The notes: a model not told the origin generated them from the letters alone. A stretch of 64,000 nt of DNA from Alistipes sp. (GCA_017623505.1 JAGAOZ010000024.1:106746-170745); one strand, 5' to 3'; counted from the first letter of the stretch, positions 17,558 through 27,040 are shown. Numbers and translations are program-made.

Positions 17558-17986
17558 ATGACGCACGACATTACAATTAATGGCAAGCTCCTCTCAGAAT
17601 GGGGTGCTACAATGCTAAGCGGGAGCATGGCAGAGCTGCTAAAGCCTGCACCAGTTAAAGATAAAATAATCAATGATAATCCTCTTAGGCAAGGCGTGGA
17701 AGTTGTGCCTATTCATCCAAGGGTAGACCAAAGAGATGTGACGTTGGAGTTTATTATTGAGGGTGAGGATAGAATAGACTTTTTCCGCAAGTATAACTCG
17801 TTCCTGAATGAGTTACGCTCCGGCGAGGTAACATTATGCATCCCTACCTTGAATAATTGGCATAGACTGTGGTATCTCAGCGCAACATCATTCGACCATT
17901 TTAGGTTCACAGCATGTCGGTTGGCTATCAAATTCAAAGAGCCGGATCCAAACTTCCTCCAGGAACCAGAAGATCAACCAGAATAG
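17558..17986 (+). CDS. Distal tail-like protein
   Basis: This 142-residue protein starts one base after the tape measure stop. It has an N-terminal beta domain with INGKLLSEWGATMLSGSM and later strands around VTLEFIIEGEDRIDFFRKY, as in small Dit-type or minor tail proteins that form the hub under the tube. Identification depends on position and size. A strong terminator follows ten bases after its stop, closing this transcript. Confidence 0.65.
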   Translation: MTHDITINGKLLSEWGATMLSGSMAELLKPAPVKDKIINDNPLRQGVEVVPIHPRVDQRDVTLEFIIEGEDRIDFFRKYNSFLNELRSGEVTLCIPTLNNWHRLWYLSATSFDHFRFTACRLAIKFKEPDPNFLQEPEDQPE

Positions 17987-17995
17987 TATTTTGAG

Positions 17996-18027
17996 TGCAT
18001 CTATATTACATAGGTGCATTTTTTTTT
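17996..18027 (+). terminator. Intrinsic terminator after tail hub genes
   Basis: TGCATCTAT pairs with ATAGGTGCA (one G-T wobble) around a five-base loop and is followed by nine T. It closes the head-tail operon ten bases after the distal tail gene stop, and its T tract overlaps the -33 element of the next promoter. Confidence 0.8.
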
Positions 18028-18056
18028 GTACTTTGAGAAAAAATAATATATATTTG
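18025..18056 (+). promoter_or_regulatory. Bacteroidota promoter for tail-tip, fibre and lysis genes
   Basis: TTTG at 18025-18028 and TATATTTG at 18049-18056 are 20 bases apart and match the host vegetative consensus exactly. The transcript would start about 18063 and carry a 64-base leader to the tail-tip ATG at 18127. A host-type promoter inside the late region means fibre and lysis genes can be expressed separately from the head genes. Confidence 0.75.
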
Positions 18057-18126
18057 TAGGGACTAAGGCACTAATTGCCTAACAGTTAGTAACGGTTGTG
18101 ATGGCGCAACCTAAATCAACGACGAA

Positions 18127-21100
18127 ATGACCATATATAGCCCTCTGGGGGATATACTTATTGTAGATGTCCCTATTACTAAATCAGCGGTCATAACCCA
18201 CAAGTTGATGGGTGACTACTATATTGAGCTGCCGTTCAGTATAGCGTCTTATGTGCATTTCGCACGTGGCAGCTACATTCGCTATAAAGGTCGTAAGTTC
18301 GAGATAATGTCAGACGTATATCCTGACACATCTAAGGGTGCATACACCTATACCCTACGCTTCGAGGCACAGCAGAACCACCTCAAGAGGTGTCGGCTGT
18401 TTTGGCTCGGCGGCGAGGAGGATGAAGTGACATTCAACAACACCACAGACTTAGCATCATTCGGCAAGCTCATAGTGGCTAACATAAACAAGTTTCTCGG
18501 CACAGAAAACTGGGTGCTTGGCGGTGTGCCCGCAGACCTTGAGAAGCCAACAAAGCTCGTATCATTCAACGGAGATAGCTGTTGGAATGCTCTGACGCAT
18601 ATTGCCGAGACTTTTGAGGTGGAGTGGTGGACCATAGAGGATGGCGATCGAGTGTCACTATATTTCGGCAAATTAGAGTTCGGTACAGAAGAGGTGTTTA
18701 AAGCCGGGGATGTCGTTACAAGTATACCTAATCGCAAAGGCGACAACACCAACTATGGCACACGCTTCTATGTGTTTGGATCAACACGCAATTTGCCTGC
18801 ATCATACCGAAAGAATGCGCAGGGCGGAGTAACAAATCATGTATCTGAGCCACGTCTACATCTACCTGACGGATTGCAATACATCGATAGCAGAGACAAC
18901 TTAATGCGAGATGATATAGTTGAGCAAGTGGCCTTTTTTGAGGATATATATCCCAAAAATGTAGATACAGTTACCTCAGTATCAACAGTCAATAGAGAGA
19001 TTATTGAGGGTGAGACAAACCTTGCATACGTAATACATTGCGACGACACGCCATTCACACCTGATGACCTTATCGAGGGTGAGGAATTTAAGTGCGTATT
19101 CACAAGTGGCAGCCTAATGGGCCGCGAGTTCCAGCTAATGATTGATAAAAAAAACTTTGATAAGAAGTTTGAGATTGTCCCGGATGTAGAGACGTATGGA
19201 GATGGCGATGCTATTATCATACCTAATGAGAATCTGCACCCAGAGGCTGGCGATACTTTTATCCTTACCGGCGTACAGCTCCCTGAAGCTCGCATTCGCG
19301 AAGCGGAGTATGAGTTGCTTGAGGTAGGTAAGAGTTGGGCGGCAAAGAATAGCACAGATACATCGGTATATGACTGTCCTACTAACCCGGTGTATTGCCA
19401 TCTTCGCGACAAGAATTATGAATTAGGGCAGAAGGTACTGCTTGTGGGTCCTCAGTTTGAGGGTGGGAATCGCTTGTCTCGCATACAAGGCTACGAGAAG
19501 AAACTATACGATGAATATCAAGCTACATATTCTGTTGGCGACAATTCGGCATACTCCAGGTTTGACGATATAGAGAAGAGCATAGAAGCTAAAGCTTATT
19601 CTGAGCGAATAGGCGTCATTTCTGGCGTGGGAATATATGTAATACGTTCTAAGTATGATAGTACACTTCCTACAGACTATAATGTCTATTCAGCGGCAGC
19701 TCAAGAAGTTCTTTTTCTCAACAAGCGCATAGGCGGCAACGTGCTCGGCAAGGTGTCATTTGAGAATCTTGTGTCATTCCTTAAGGATGTAACCACAGAG
19801 GGCAACATTTATACGCACGACTTCCGCAAAGGTAGCATATCGGGTGCTGGTGCTGCTTTATATCGCGATGTGGCGGGGAACACCGTCTTCGAGGCGGACA
19901 AGCTCATAGTACGCCAAGAGGCTACATTCAACGAGCTAATCATCAATCAGGTTACATTCCAGGCAGGCGAGACGGTATTCTCTGCCGGCGGTTGCACTAT
20001 TAACGATGTTGTCGAAAATACAGACTCCTATCGCTGTTATTACGACAACAAAGATGGCAAAAGGTATAGCGGATTTAAGGAGGGAGATTTGGCGCGTTGT
20101 CAGCAGTTTGACGCCACTAATTCCACACAGACGAAATACTATTGGCGTTATGTTTCCGCAGTTGGTGACGACTACATCGAGCTCTCTAAAAGTAGTGCTG
20201 ACGGAAGTGGCGAGCCTGCAATAGGCGATGACATTGTGCAGTTTGGTAATAGATACGACATCTCGCGCCAATCGGCTGTAGTTATATCCCCATATAACGG
20301 CGGATCAGTCATCATTCTCGCAAATATAAACTCATTTTCTTTAGAAAATAAAGACTATATCGGCATAGGTACAGATGCGAATAACGGCCGAGCATACCTA
20401 TTCGGATATGGCGACGTACTCATTGGCGATAGAACTAAGAAACAGCAGTATATCGAGTACAAAGATGGTGTTTTAACAATCAATGCCAATGTTACACTTG
20501 GTGCAGACTCCGATCTTACACAAGTAGAGCAATTCAACACTATTAAGTCAGATGTCAGCGATCTTGATTACATCAAAGATGTATTTCCCAACTCGACGCT
20601 TGATGTTAAGGGGGCATCGTTGGCTCAACTCCTTGGCGTAAAAGACTCTCAAGACAATATCGTAGCCGGTATTTACGGTGGAGTAGATGATGACCTGAAT
20701 AATACTGGTTTTATCGACGCAGTCAAAGGTGTCTTATTATTCTTCGCCGGTGCTAAGACATTACAAGACGTGGCTAATGCTACAACTCGCATCTATCAGG
20801 ACGGAACTCTTGAAACTAATAAGATCATCGCTAACGGTGGCAAGCTGGGAGCCTTCGAGATTGATGTAAATAATAACAAACAGTTAAAGGCAACAGAGGG
20901 TAATAGCTCTGTGCAATTAGGAGGTAGAGGTTTGGCTTTTACTACCGATGATGACACCATGGAGGTATTAGTCCGTAACACTACTGGAGGCAATGTCGTG
21001 TATCCTTTGACAATTCGCAATAAGACACAGAATAGCAATAGCGGCATTAACGCGGGTATAGCAATATCCGTCAATGGCGCATCAGGCAGTGATCTTATGG

Positions 21101-21495
21101 GCAATAATGTAGCTCTCCTCATAAGCGATGGCGACATCAGCATGCAGAGTGGCATGTATCGAGGATTGCGTCCTATGACCAGAATAATAGATACGTCATT
21201 AATTTTGAGCAGATATGACAACACTATAGTATGTAACAACACAGCTCCAATAACCCTAACTTTGCCTAATAACACATCTATTGGCCAGATGTATGTTGTC
21301 CGAGGCATCAATAGAACCGGAACAAATACAATCACCATTCAAGGTGACGGTCAATATATATTACTTAATAGAGGCATTACAGACACTTTATCATCATCGG
21401 TGGTTATCAACACTTACTCTGCCTTAGAACTGCACTATATAGGCGAGATTAATGATAGGGAATATTGGATTGCAGCATATCAAACGAAAGAATAG
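18127..21495 (+). CDS. Tail tip / tail-associated structural protein
   Basis: A 1122-residue protein following the distal tail gene. The first 380 residues look like the hub domain of tail-associated (gp44/Tal-like) proteins: DILIVDVPITKSAVITHKLM, then YTLRFEAQQNHLKRCRLFWLG. Residues 560-1000 are repeat-like beta segments, with GKLGAFEIDVNNNKQLKATE resembling fibre shaft motifs, and the end (TLPNNTSIGQMYVVRG) is a beta-helix-type cap. It probably forms the hub and central fibre contacting the cell. No enzymatic motif is evident. Confidence 0.8.
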   Translation: MTIYSPLGDILIVDVPITKSAVITHKLMGDYYIELPFSIASYVHFARGSYIRYKGRKFEIMSDVYPDTSKGAYTYTLRFEAQQNHLKRCRLFWLGGEEDEVTFNNTTDLASFGKLIVANINKFLGTENWVLGGVPADLEKPTKLVSFNGDSCWNALTHIAETFEVEWWTIEDGDRVSLYFGKLEFGTEEVFKAGDVVTSIPNRKGDNTNYGTRFYVFGSTRNLPASYRKNAQGGVTNHVSEPRLHLPDGLQYIDSRDNLMRDDIVEQVAFFEDIYPKNVDTVTSVSTVNREIIEGETNLAYVIHCDDTPFTPDDLIEGEEFKCVFTSGSLMGREFQLMIDKKNFDKKFEIVPDVETYGDGDAIIIPNENLHPEAGDTFILTGVQLPEARIREAEYELLEVGKSWAAKNSTDTSVYDCPTNPVYCHLRDKNYELGQKVLLVGPQFEGGNRLSRIQGYEKKLYDEYQATYSVGDNSAYSRFDDIEKSIEAKAYSERIGVISGVGIYVIRSKYDSTLPTDYNVYSAAAQEVLFLNKRIGGNVLGKVSFENLVSFLKDVTTEGNIYTHDFRKGSISGAGAALYRDVAGNTVFEADKLIVRQEATFNELIINQVTFQAGETVFSAGGCTINDVVENTDSYRCYYDNKDGKRYSGFKEGDLARCQQFDATNSTQTKYYWRYVSAVGDDYIELSKSSADGSGEPAIGDDIVQFGNRYDISRQSAVVISPYNGGSVIILANINSFSLENKDYIGIGTDANNGRAYLFGYGDVLIGDRTKKQQYIEYKDGVLTINANVTLGADSDLTQVEQFNTIKSDVSDLDYIKDVFPNSTLDVKGASLAQLLGVKDSQDNIVAGIYGGVDDDLNNTGFIDAVKGVLLFFAGAKTLQDVANATTRIYQDGTLETNKIIANGGKLGAFEIDVNNNKQLKATEGNSSVQLGGRGLAFTTDDDTMEVLVRNTTGGNVVYPLTIRNKTQNSNSGINAGIAISVNGASGSDLMGNNVALLISDGDISMQSGMYRGLRPMTRIIDTSLILSRYDNTIVCNNTAPITLTLPNNTSIGQMYVVRGINRTGTNTITIQGDGQYILLNRGITDTLSSSVVINTYSALELHYIGEINDREYWIAAYQTKE

Positions 21496-21497
21496 CA

Positions 21498-22151
21498 ATG
21501 AAAAAATTTAGAAAAGGTAACGATCTAAGAATAGTATGGCGAATCTTCTCGCATAGACAAGAAGTAGATGGCGATAAGGTTATTGAGATAACAGAAGCTT
21601 ATAACTTGGAGGGCAAAGATCTCTCTTTGAAGGCTGTAACATCCTCTCGCAAGGTGCCTATTACCATACTCTCTGTTGTCGGCAATGACATCACCGCAGT
21701 ATACTATGGCAAAGACCAGAAATATAGTGGAACATACACGATTATCCTGGTAGAGAATGATGGCAAAGAAGGTATGTTCACTATCGATGAAAGTCGAGCA
21801 TTTGCTCTTGTAGAGGAGAGCAGTCAGATAAACGACTGCGACAACGATTGCTGCTGCCAATGCGGAGATGATGACGACTTTGAGATTAATCCTGTCGTTG
21901 AGCTCTCATCGACAATGGATATAGGATTATCAATCCCAGGTGGTGGCTCTATCGCCATTGACTCTGCACTCTCAAATACATCGGAAAATGCGGTGCAAAA
22001 TAAGGTGGTAACAAACGCTATCAACGAGGTGCGAGGCATAGCGGAGGGTGCAAAGACCACAGCCGAGCAAGCATCCCAAGATGTAGATGCTTTGGAGGAG
22101 CAAGTGGAAGGCATTAGCTTAGGTGGCTTCGTATGGCAAGAACAAAGTTAA
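21498..22151 (+). CDS. Baseplate/upper fibre protein
   Basis: The 217-residue product starts two bases after the tail-tip stop (ATG 21498; an in-frame start at 21465 would overlap). The N-terminal 110 residues are a beta domain of the kind that attaches fibres to a baseplate (VGNDITAVYYGKDQKYSG). A striking centre CDNDCCCQCGDDDD at about residue 113 gives five Cys within ten residues. Then comes NTSENAVQNKVVTNAI, a phrase seen in many gut phage fibres, and a C-terminal coiled coil. The Cys cluster may crosslink subunits or bind metal. Confidence 0.65.
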   Translation: MKKFRKGNDLRIVWRIFSHRQEVDGDKVIEITEAYNLEGKDLSLKAVTSSRKVPITILSVVGNDITAVYYGKDQKYSGTYTIILVENDGKEGMFTIDESRAFALVEESSQINDCDNDCCCQCGDDDDFEINPVVELSSTMDIGLSIPGGGSIAIDSALSNTSENAVQNKVVTNAINEVRGIAEGAKTTAEQASQDVDALEEQVEGISLGGFVWQEQS

Positions 22152-22192
22152 AGAGTCGTAAGGCTCTCATAAACAATTAAATCAATAAACAA

Positions 22193-23269
22193 ATGGCAGA
22201 ATTGAATTTCTTTTTCAGAGGCCCGTATTCGGCATATAGCCAAGAGGTACACGGTGAGGGTATCTACTTCGCTACCGATAAGGGCATTATCAAGATGGGT
22301 GGAAAAGATTACATCGGACCACTCGGAGACTCTACCGCAGTAAAGTCTATTGCCTTGAACGCTGATGGCTCGAAGTTCGTTATTACCTATCTCGATGGCA
22401 CAAGCAACGAGATTGAGATGGCGAAAAGTGAGTATGAGTCGGCTATTGAGGATAAGACTCTCGCAATGCCTAATGCGGTAGGTGGTATCGCAAAGGGCAC
22501 AAAGCTGGAGGATTTGGAGGGTAAGACTTATAATGCAATCTTTGACGATTTGCTCTTCCCTACGGTAAATCCAACATTCTCTGCTCCTACTGCATCGCTC
22601 TCATTGAAGAGCTATGCTGCTACACAAGAGGTAGGAGCTACTGCTCCTACTGCGGCTAACTTTACCACAGGCTACAACGCTGGTGCAATCAATCTCAACG
22701 GAGTAAAGCAAGCTAATCGTGGTGGTGCATTGGATGCAAGTAAGTCTTTCATCTACTATGGTGGCTCGGCAAGTAACACTACATTGCCTACAACCGTAGT
22801 GGAGGGTAGCACATCGTACAAGTATCGTGCAGCATACGCAGAAGGTCCACAGCCAAAGGACAACAAGGGCAATGACTTTGGCTCTCCATTGGCAGCGGGA
22901 ACAGTAGATTCAAGTGCCGTAAATGTGAATGGTACTTGGCCTTGGTTTGCTTCAACATCGACTGCGACAGCGGAGTCGCCTGTCGTTAAGCAGTCTTTAG
23001 TCGCTTGGAACGCTACCGCAGGTGCAATGAGTACAGGTCAGTTCACCGTACAGCCATCGGGTACTCTCCCACAGGTATTCAAGTTGCCGCGCAAGTGCTC
23101 TACATTGCAGATGCTGAATACCGTATCTAATTCAATGGAGACTATTGGCACGGCAGATTTCAACGAGACAACGGAGAAAATCACAATCAACGGCAACGAG
23201 CGTACATATTACGTGTATACTTACAAAGGTTCAACCAGAGGCGAGGTAACTCTTCTCGCAAAGTTCTAA
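22193..23269 (+). CDS. Modular tail fibre protein 1
   Basis: The 358-residue protein has a short N-terminal module (YFATDKGIIKMGGKDY, residues 27-42), a VKSIALNADGSKFVI beta segment and a Ser/Thr/Gly-rich shaft, and ends in a small beta domain with RTYYVYTYKGSTRGEVTLLA. The N-terminal module resembles the starts of the next three genes. No membrane segment or enzyme motif is seen. A fibre or receptor-binding role is inferred from position and composition. Confidence 0.65.
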   Translation: MAELNFFFRGPYSAYSQEVHGEGIYFATDKGIIKMGGKDYIGPLGDSTAVKSIALNADGSKFVITYLDGTSNEIEMAKSEYESAIEDKTLAMPNAVGGIAKGTKLEDLEGKTYNAIFDDLLFPTVNPTFSAPTASLSLKSYAATQEVGATAPTAANFTTGYNAGAINLNGVKQANRGGALDASKSFIYYGGSASNTTLPTTVVEGSTSYKYRAAYAEGPQPKDNKGNDFGSPLAAGTVDSSAVNVNGTWPWFASTSTATAESPVVKQSLVAWNATAGAMSTGQFTVQPSGTLPQVFKLPRKCSTLQMLNTVSNSMETIGTADFNETTEKITINGNERTYYVYTYKGSTRGEVTLLAKF

Positions 23270-23283
23270 AGGAGGGATAAACT

Positions 23284-24396
23284 ATGGCAAGAAATAAAGG
23301 TACATTTAATTTCGCTGCGAACTTACAAGTGAAGTTGCAGGAGTTGTTAGACCCTCGTGGTGGCGTAACTACAAAGGCTGAGCTTATCAACAAAGAAACC
23401 TTCCCATACGATGGAGATACAATCTATATGAAGGAGGGTATGCTTGTTTCCGTGAGCCAAACTCACGAGGTGTATATGCTTATCAGCCTCGAAAACATTT
23501 TTGCTCCCGATTATAGCGGTTGGTTGCAAGTAGATGCAAGTGCGGCATCGCAAGTAGAGGTGGTTGATAGCTTAACAAGCGAAGATGCAACAAAGGCATT
23601 ATCTGCTAACCAAGGTCGTTTGCTCAAGGAGTTGATAGATGAGGTGTCAAATAAAGTAGCATCTATCTATACTCCAAAGGGTAGTAAAGATAAGTATACC
23701 GACCTTCCTGCTGATGCAGCAGTTGGTGATGTATGGAATGTTGTAGAGGCATATAATGGCTATCCTGCTGGTACTAATTGGGCTTGGACAGGCACAGAGT
23801 GGGATGCTCTCGGTGGTATCGTAGACCTCTCTAACTACTACAACAAGGGTGAGGTTGATGGTGCTATCTCGGCTGCTCTCACTCCTGTAAACACCGAGAT
23901 TGGTAACGTCAAGACTTTGGCAGAGACTAACCAGACAAATCTCGGCACATTGCAGGGAGAGGTTAATACCTTGAGCGGTACTGTAAGTGGCATCTCTGCT
24001 TCTATCGGCACAATCAACGAGAAGAACACAGCACAGGATAACCGCTTGACCGCTTTGGAAGAGTTGGTTACAGGTGGTGGCGGTGAAGGCGAGGAGGACC
24101 AGACGCTATTGCAGAAGGTTAATGCCAACACATTGGCTATCGCTCAGTTGGAGGCTGCTACTATCAACGGTATGACTCTCGTTGATGATGAGGGTAATGC
24201 AAAACAGTTGGTACTCAATGGTAGCAATGTTCTTGTAGGTACAAACACTAATGGCGTAGATGCTTCTTTGTCGTTGGTTGCTGCTATCGGTGCAAATAAG
24301 AGTGCTATTGATACTCTCAATGGCGATGCGGAGACCGAAGGCTCGGTAGACTACAAGATTGCAAATGCCTTTAAGTGGGTAGAGGTAACAGCGTAA
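23284..24396 (+). CDS. Modular tail fibre protein 2
   Basis: The 370-residue protein shares an N-terminal module type with its neighbours (YDGDTIYMKEGMLVSVSQTH). It then carries DATKALSANQGRLLKELIDE, a common phage fibre phrase, and long heptad-repeat coiled coils (residues 200-290, with a GGGGEGEEDQ break). The trimeric shaft would project the downstream tip. A hairpin follows in the gap to the next gene. Confidence 0.65.
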   Translation: MARNKGTFNFAANLQVKLQELLDPRGGVTTKAELINKETFPYDGDTIYMKEGMLVSVSQTHEVYMLISLENIFAPDYSGWLQVDASAASQVEVVDSLTSEDATKALSANQGRLLKELIDEVSNKVASIYTPKGSKDKYTDLPADAAVGDVWNVVEAYNGYPAGTNWAWTGTEWDALGGIVDLSNYYNKGEVDGAISAALTPVNTEIGNVKTLAETNQTNLGTLQGEVNTLSGTVSGISASIGTINEKNTAQDNRLTALEELVTGGGGEGEEDQTLLQKVNANTLAIAQLEAATINGMTLVDDEGNAKQLVLNGSNVLVGTNTNGVDASLSLVAAIGANKSAIDTLNGDAETEGSVDYKIANAFKWVEVTA

Positions 24397-24413
24397 AGCG
24401 TAATATTAACAAC

Positions 24414-24435
24414 GGAGAGGGGTAACACCCTCTCC
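24414..24435 (+). promoter_or_regulatory. Intergenic hairpin before fibre gene 3
   Basis: GGAGAGGG at 24414-24421 pairs with CCCTCTCC at 24428-24435 around a six-base loop, 20 bases before the next ATG. It lacks a T tract. It may stabilise the upstream messenger end or partly block readthrough; comparable hairpins precede the genes at 22193 and 25826. Confidence 0.45.
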
Positions 24436-24455
24436 ACTAAAAACAGATAAAGAAT

Positions 24456-25760
24456 ATGGCAAAAATGTTCGTACATTATAGTAAGACAAAGGCAGAGTTT
24501 ATCTCGGCTGGTCTTGCTACGACTTACAATGACAGCATTGTATTTATTAAGGGTGATGCGAGTGGCAATGGCTCTTGCATTTACACACACGGTCAGTATT
24601 TCGCAAACTTTAGCGAGTTCTTGGCTGCTATCAACTATGTGAAGGGTATTACCGTAAACGGTCAGTCGTATAACGCAGCAGCAGGTGGTGGTTATGTTGC
24701 TTTTGAGGCAAGTGACCCTTCAACCGTTGCAGTAAACACAAGCCAGAGCGGTGTGTCTATTGGCTTGACTGAGGCTTTCGTGAAGAAGGTAAACGATACC
24801 GCTACGAACTTGGGTAGCAAGGGTGATGCAGCTTCTGCTGATGGCTCTGCGTTTGCTCGTATCGCAAACCTCGCAGCACGTTTGGGCGAGCTTACAGGCG
24901 ATGAGGATGGCGGTCAGTCTATCGCTGCTCAAATCAATGCTCTGCGTACAGAGATTGTAGGCACTCTTGGTGAGGGCGATTCTGCTACGTTGGAGGCTAT
25001 CAATGATGAGTTGGATTCGTTGGTTGCTAATTCAAATAGTCTTTATGAGGGTCTGGAGGAGATTCGCATTAACGATAAGGCTGTATACAACCGCACAGAC
25101 GGTGCTACCCCTATCACCCTCGCTGGTACTGACATCAAGGTTGGTGGCTCATCATCGGTTAAGGACTCAACCGTAGAGGCTGCTATTGCTTCTCATCAGT
25201 CGGCTATTGACACCTTGAATGGCACAGGGGCTGGCTCTGTAAGCAAGCAGGTTGCTGATGCTATCGCAGGTGTTGTAAATTCTGCTCCAGAGGATTTCGA
25301 CACTTTGAAGGAGATTGCCGACTATATCGCATCGGATAAGACTAATGCAACGCAGATAAACAACGATTTGTCTGCCATCAAGAATTACTCTGTAAATGGC
25401 AAGAAGTTCTCTGCTGCTGAAGATGGTGCAGTAACTATTGGTGCTGGAGATGTTGCTTATTCGGGTACAGCAAACGATTACCTTGAGTCGCAGACCGTAG
25501 CAGGTGCTTTGGATGCTGCTGAAGCATCTTTCAAGACAATGGACACCAACAAGCAGGAAAAGATTACCGACTTGGAGACTATCCGTAGCGGTGCTGCAAG
25601 CGGTGCTACTGCATACCAGAAGCCATCTGCTGGTATTCCAAAGACCGACCTTGCATCGGCTGTTCAGACATCTCTCGGCAAGGCAGATGCTGCTGCTCCA
25701 CAGGCTACTACCTACACAAAGGCAGAGGTAGATGCTATGTGGGAGTGGGAGGAACTTTAA
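24456..25760 (+). CDS. Modular tail fibre protein 3
   Basis: The 434-residue product opens with MAKMFVHYSKTKAEF, then SIVFIKGDASGNGSCIYTHG, a module also present at the start of the next gene (SIVWIKDAKKIWTHGEYY). The middle is a long shaft of coiled coil and beta repeats (ADYIASDKTNATQIN, AVYNRTDGATPITLAGTDIK). The end is a short Trp-rich tail (MWEWEEL). It is likely a trimeric fibre. DNA in this region is rich in GCT and GGT codons, unlike the head genes, hinting at different ancestry of the fibre block. Confidence 0.65.
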   Translation: MAKMFVHYSKTKAEFISAGLATTYNDSIVFIKGDASGNGSCIYTHGQYFANFSEFLAAINYVKGITVNGQSYNAAAGGGYVAFEASDPSTVAVNTSQSGVSIGLTEAFVKKVNDTATNLGSKGDAASADGSAFARIANLAARLGELTGDEDGGQSIAAQINALRTEIVGTLGEGDSATLEAINDELDSLVANSNSLYEGLEEIRINDKAVYNRTDGATPITLAGTDIKVGGSSSVKDSTVEAAIASHQSAIDTLNGTGAGSVSKQVADAIAGVVNSAPEDFDTLKEIADYIASDKTNATQINNDLSAIKNYSVNGKKFSAAEDGAVTIGAGDVAYSGTANDYLESQTVAGALDAAEASFKTMDTNKQEKITDLETIRSGAASGATAYQKPSAGIPKTDLASAVQTSLGKADAAAPQATTYTKAEVDAMWEWEEL

Positions 25761-25769
25761 TAGCATATA

Positions 25770-25799
25770 GGGTGGTGAGGTGTGATAGCCTCGCTACCC
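25770..25799 (+). promoter_or_regulatory. Intergenic hairpin before fibre gene 4
   Basis: Outer GGGT/ACCC (25770-25773 and 25796-25799) and inner GAGG/CCTC pairs form an interrupted stem in the 65-base gap. A run of six T begins eight bases later, so weak termination or attenuation is possible. Confidence 0.4.
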
Positions 25800-25825
25800 A
25801 CTAACTTTTTTAACAATAAAATGAT

Positions 25826-26686
25826 ATGGCAACGATTAACAAAAAATTGATTCATTTTAGGTCGTTGAGCGACTTTGAGGCTCGTTTAGCGGCTGGTGAT
25901 ATCTTATCCACAAGTATCGTGTGGATTAAAGATGCCAAGAAGATTTGGACACACGGAGAGTATTACGATTGCAACGGAGGTGGTGATAACGTCTACATCT
26001 TTAACCCAGATGGTGTCGCATCGGAGGAGTATGCGGGATTGCAGGATGCTGTGAATAACGGAAAGACAGTAGTTATATGGGCAGAGAACGCAGGTGCTGC
26101 ACCTGTTGTGTGTACCGTAGTGTATGGTTTTTATAGCACAGATGCTTATTTCGTGTCTTATGCACAAGCCATTGTTAATGGGGAAGACGGTGCTACTAAT
26201 TATGCGTCAATGAATGTGTCGCAGACAGCAATAGAGTCAATAGGTATGGTTTCCGCACCTATCATAAGTTCTCTTAAAACAATCAACGGAGAGAGTATTG
26301 TTGGAAGTGGTAATATTGCTATTAGCGGAGGCGGTGATAGTTATGTGCCGATGCCAGAAACTTTTATAGAGCAAGGTGGGGCAATCAATCACACGCTACT
26401 CCCAAATTCTTCTCTTTATGCTTGTCTTATTGGTTCTGGTCCTGTTAATATTTATTTACAAGAACCCATATCATTTGATGTCGTGAACGAATATACAATG
26501 ATATTTCGCACTTTCGGCTTTGGCAACCCAATCACTATCGACAAGACTATCATTTGGGCTAATGATAACCCTCCTACACTTGATGATTCAGTAGCAGAAA
26601 TTCTTGAGATAAGTGTTAAGTGTATAAATGCACCAGCGTATGATGGCATACAATATCTCGGTACTTGGGCTAAATACTCTGTATAG
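25826..26686 (+). CDS. Modular tail fibre protein 4 (short)
   Basis: The 286-residue protein begins MATINKKLIHFRSLSDFEAR and carries the SIVWIKDAKKIWTHG module shared with fibre gene 3. A short shaft with TINGESIVGSGNIAISGGG, a phrase typical of phage fibre proteins, leads to a distinct C-terminal beta domain of about 110 residues. It is followed two bases later by a small gene. Function as a receptor-binding or auxiliary fibre is inferred. Confidence 0.62.
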   Translation: MATINKKLIHFRSLSDFEARLAAGDILSTSIVWIKDAKKIWTHGEYYDCNGGGDNVYIFNPDGVASEEYAGLQDAVNNGKTVVIWAENAGAAPVVCTVVYGFYSTDAYFVSYAQAIVNGEDGATNYASMNVSQTAIESIGMVSAPIISSLKTINGESIVGSGNIAISGGGDSYVPMPETFIEQGGAINHTLLPNSSLYACLIGSGPVNIYLQEPISFDVVNEYTMIFRTFGFGNPITIDKTIIWANDNPPTLDDSVAEILEISVKCINAPAYDGIQYLGTWAKYSV

Positions 26687-26688
26687 TT

Positions 26689-27024
26689 ATGGAAAGAAGA
26701 AGATTACAGTTAGCGAATAGCCACGATAGCGGAGGAGGCACTTCTCTTGAGTTTCCGATATACCTTGTAGAAGGTGATAATGGACAAGTGGGAGTTGATT
26801 TGTATAATTATGTTATGGAGAATACATACACTGATAATTGGGGAGATGTACATCATAAGGGTTTCAATTCCGATGAAGAGGTTTACTTTTCTGCGTATGG
26901 TATAACAGAGAAAATATCCTCATTTGGTATAAGAGAGGGTTTTGTCGTGTATTCTATGCCTCAATTTGGTGGTAGCACTTTGTTATTATATTATACGGGA
27001 AACGTAATAGTTAATTGGTCATAA
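26689..27024 (+). CDS. Small fibre-associated protein A
   Basis: The 111-residue protein starts MERRRLQLANSHDSGGGTS. Its pattern (RR-x-L-x-LAN, Gly-rich hinge, PIYLVEGDNG, LYNYV) recurs in the gene at 27575 (MSELRRMLLANATEQ, Gly hinge, LVFSDGPNEDN, IYEYL), so the two are diverged paralogues. Both look like a short N-terminal anchor plus a beta domain. Function unknown; position suggests a fibre cap, chaperone or decoy subunit. Confidence 0.6.
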   Translation: MERRRLQLANSHDSGGGTSLEFPIYLVEGDNGQVGVDLYNYVMENTYTDNWGDVHHKGFNSDEEVYFSAYGITEKISSFGIREGFVVYSMPQFGGSTLLLYYTGNVIVNWS

Positions 27025-27040
27025 ATACTAAAAACAATAT

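Noticed and set aside
18837-19412. Long antisense frame in the tail-tip gene
   Set aside because: It is a shadow of a 3.4 kb gene with strong codon bias; no promoter or start signal is near.
22193-26686. Diversity-generating retroelement for the fibre genes
   Set aside because: No reverse transcriptase or template repeat is present in the window.
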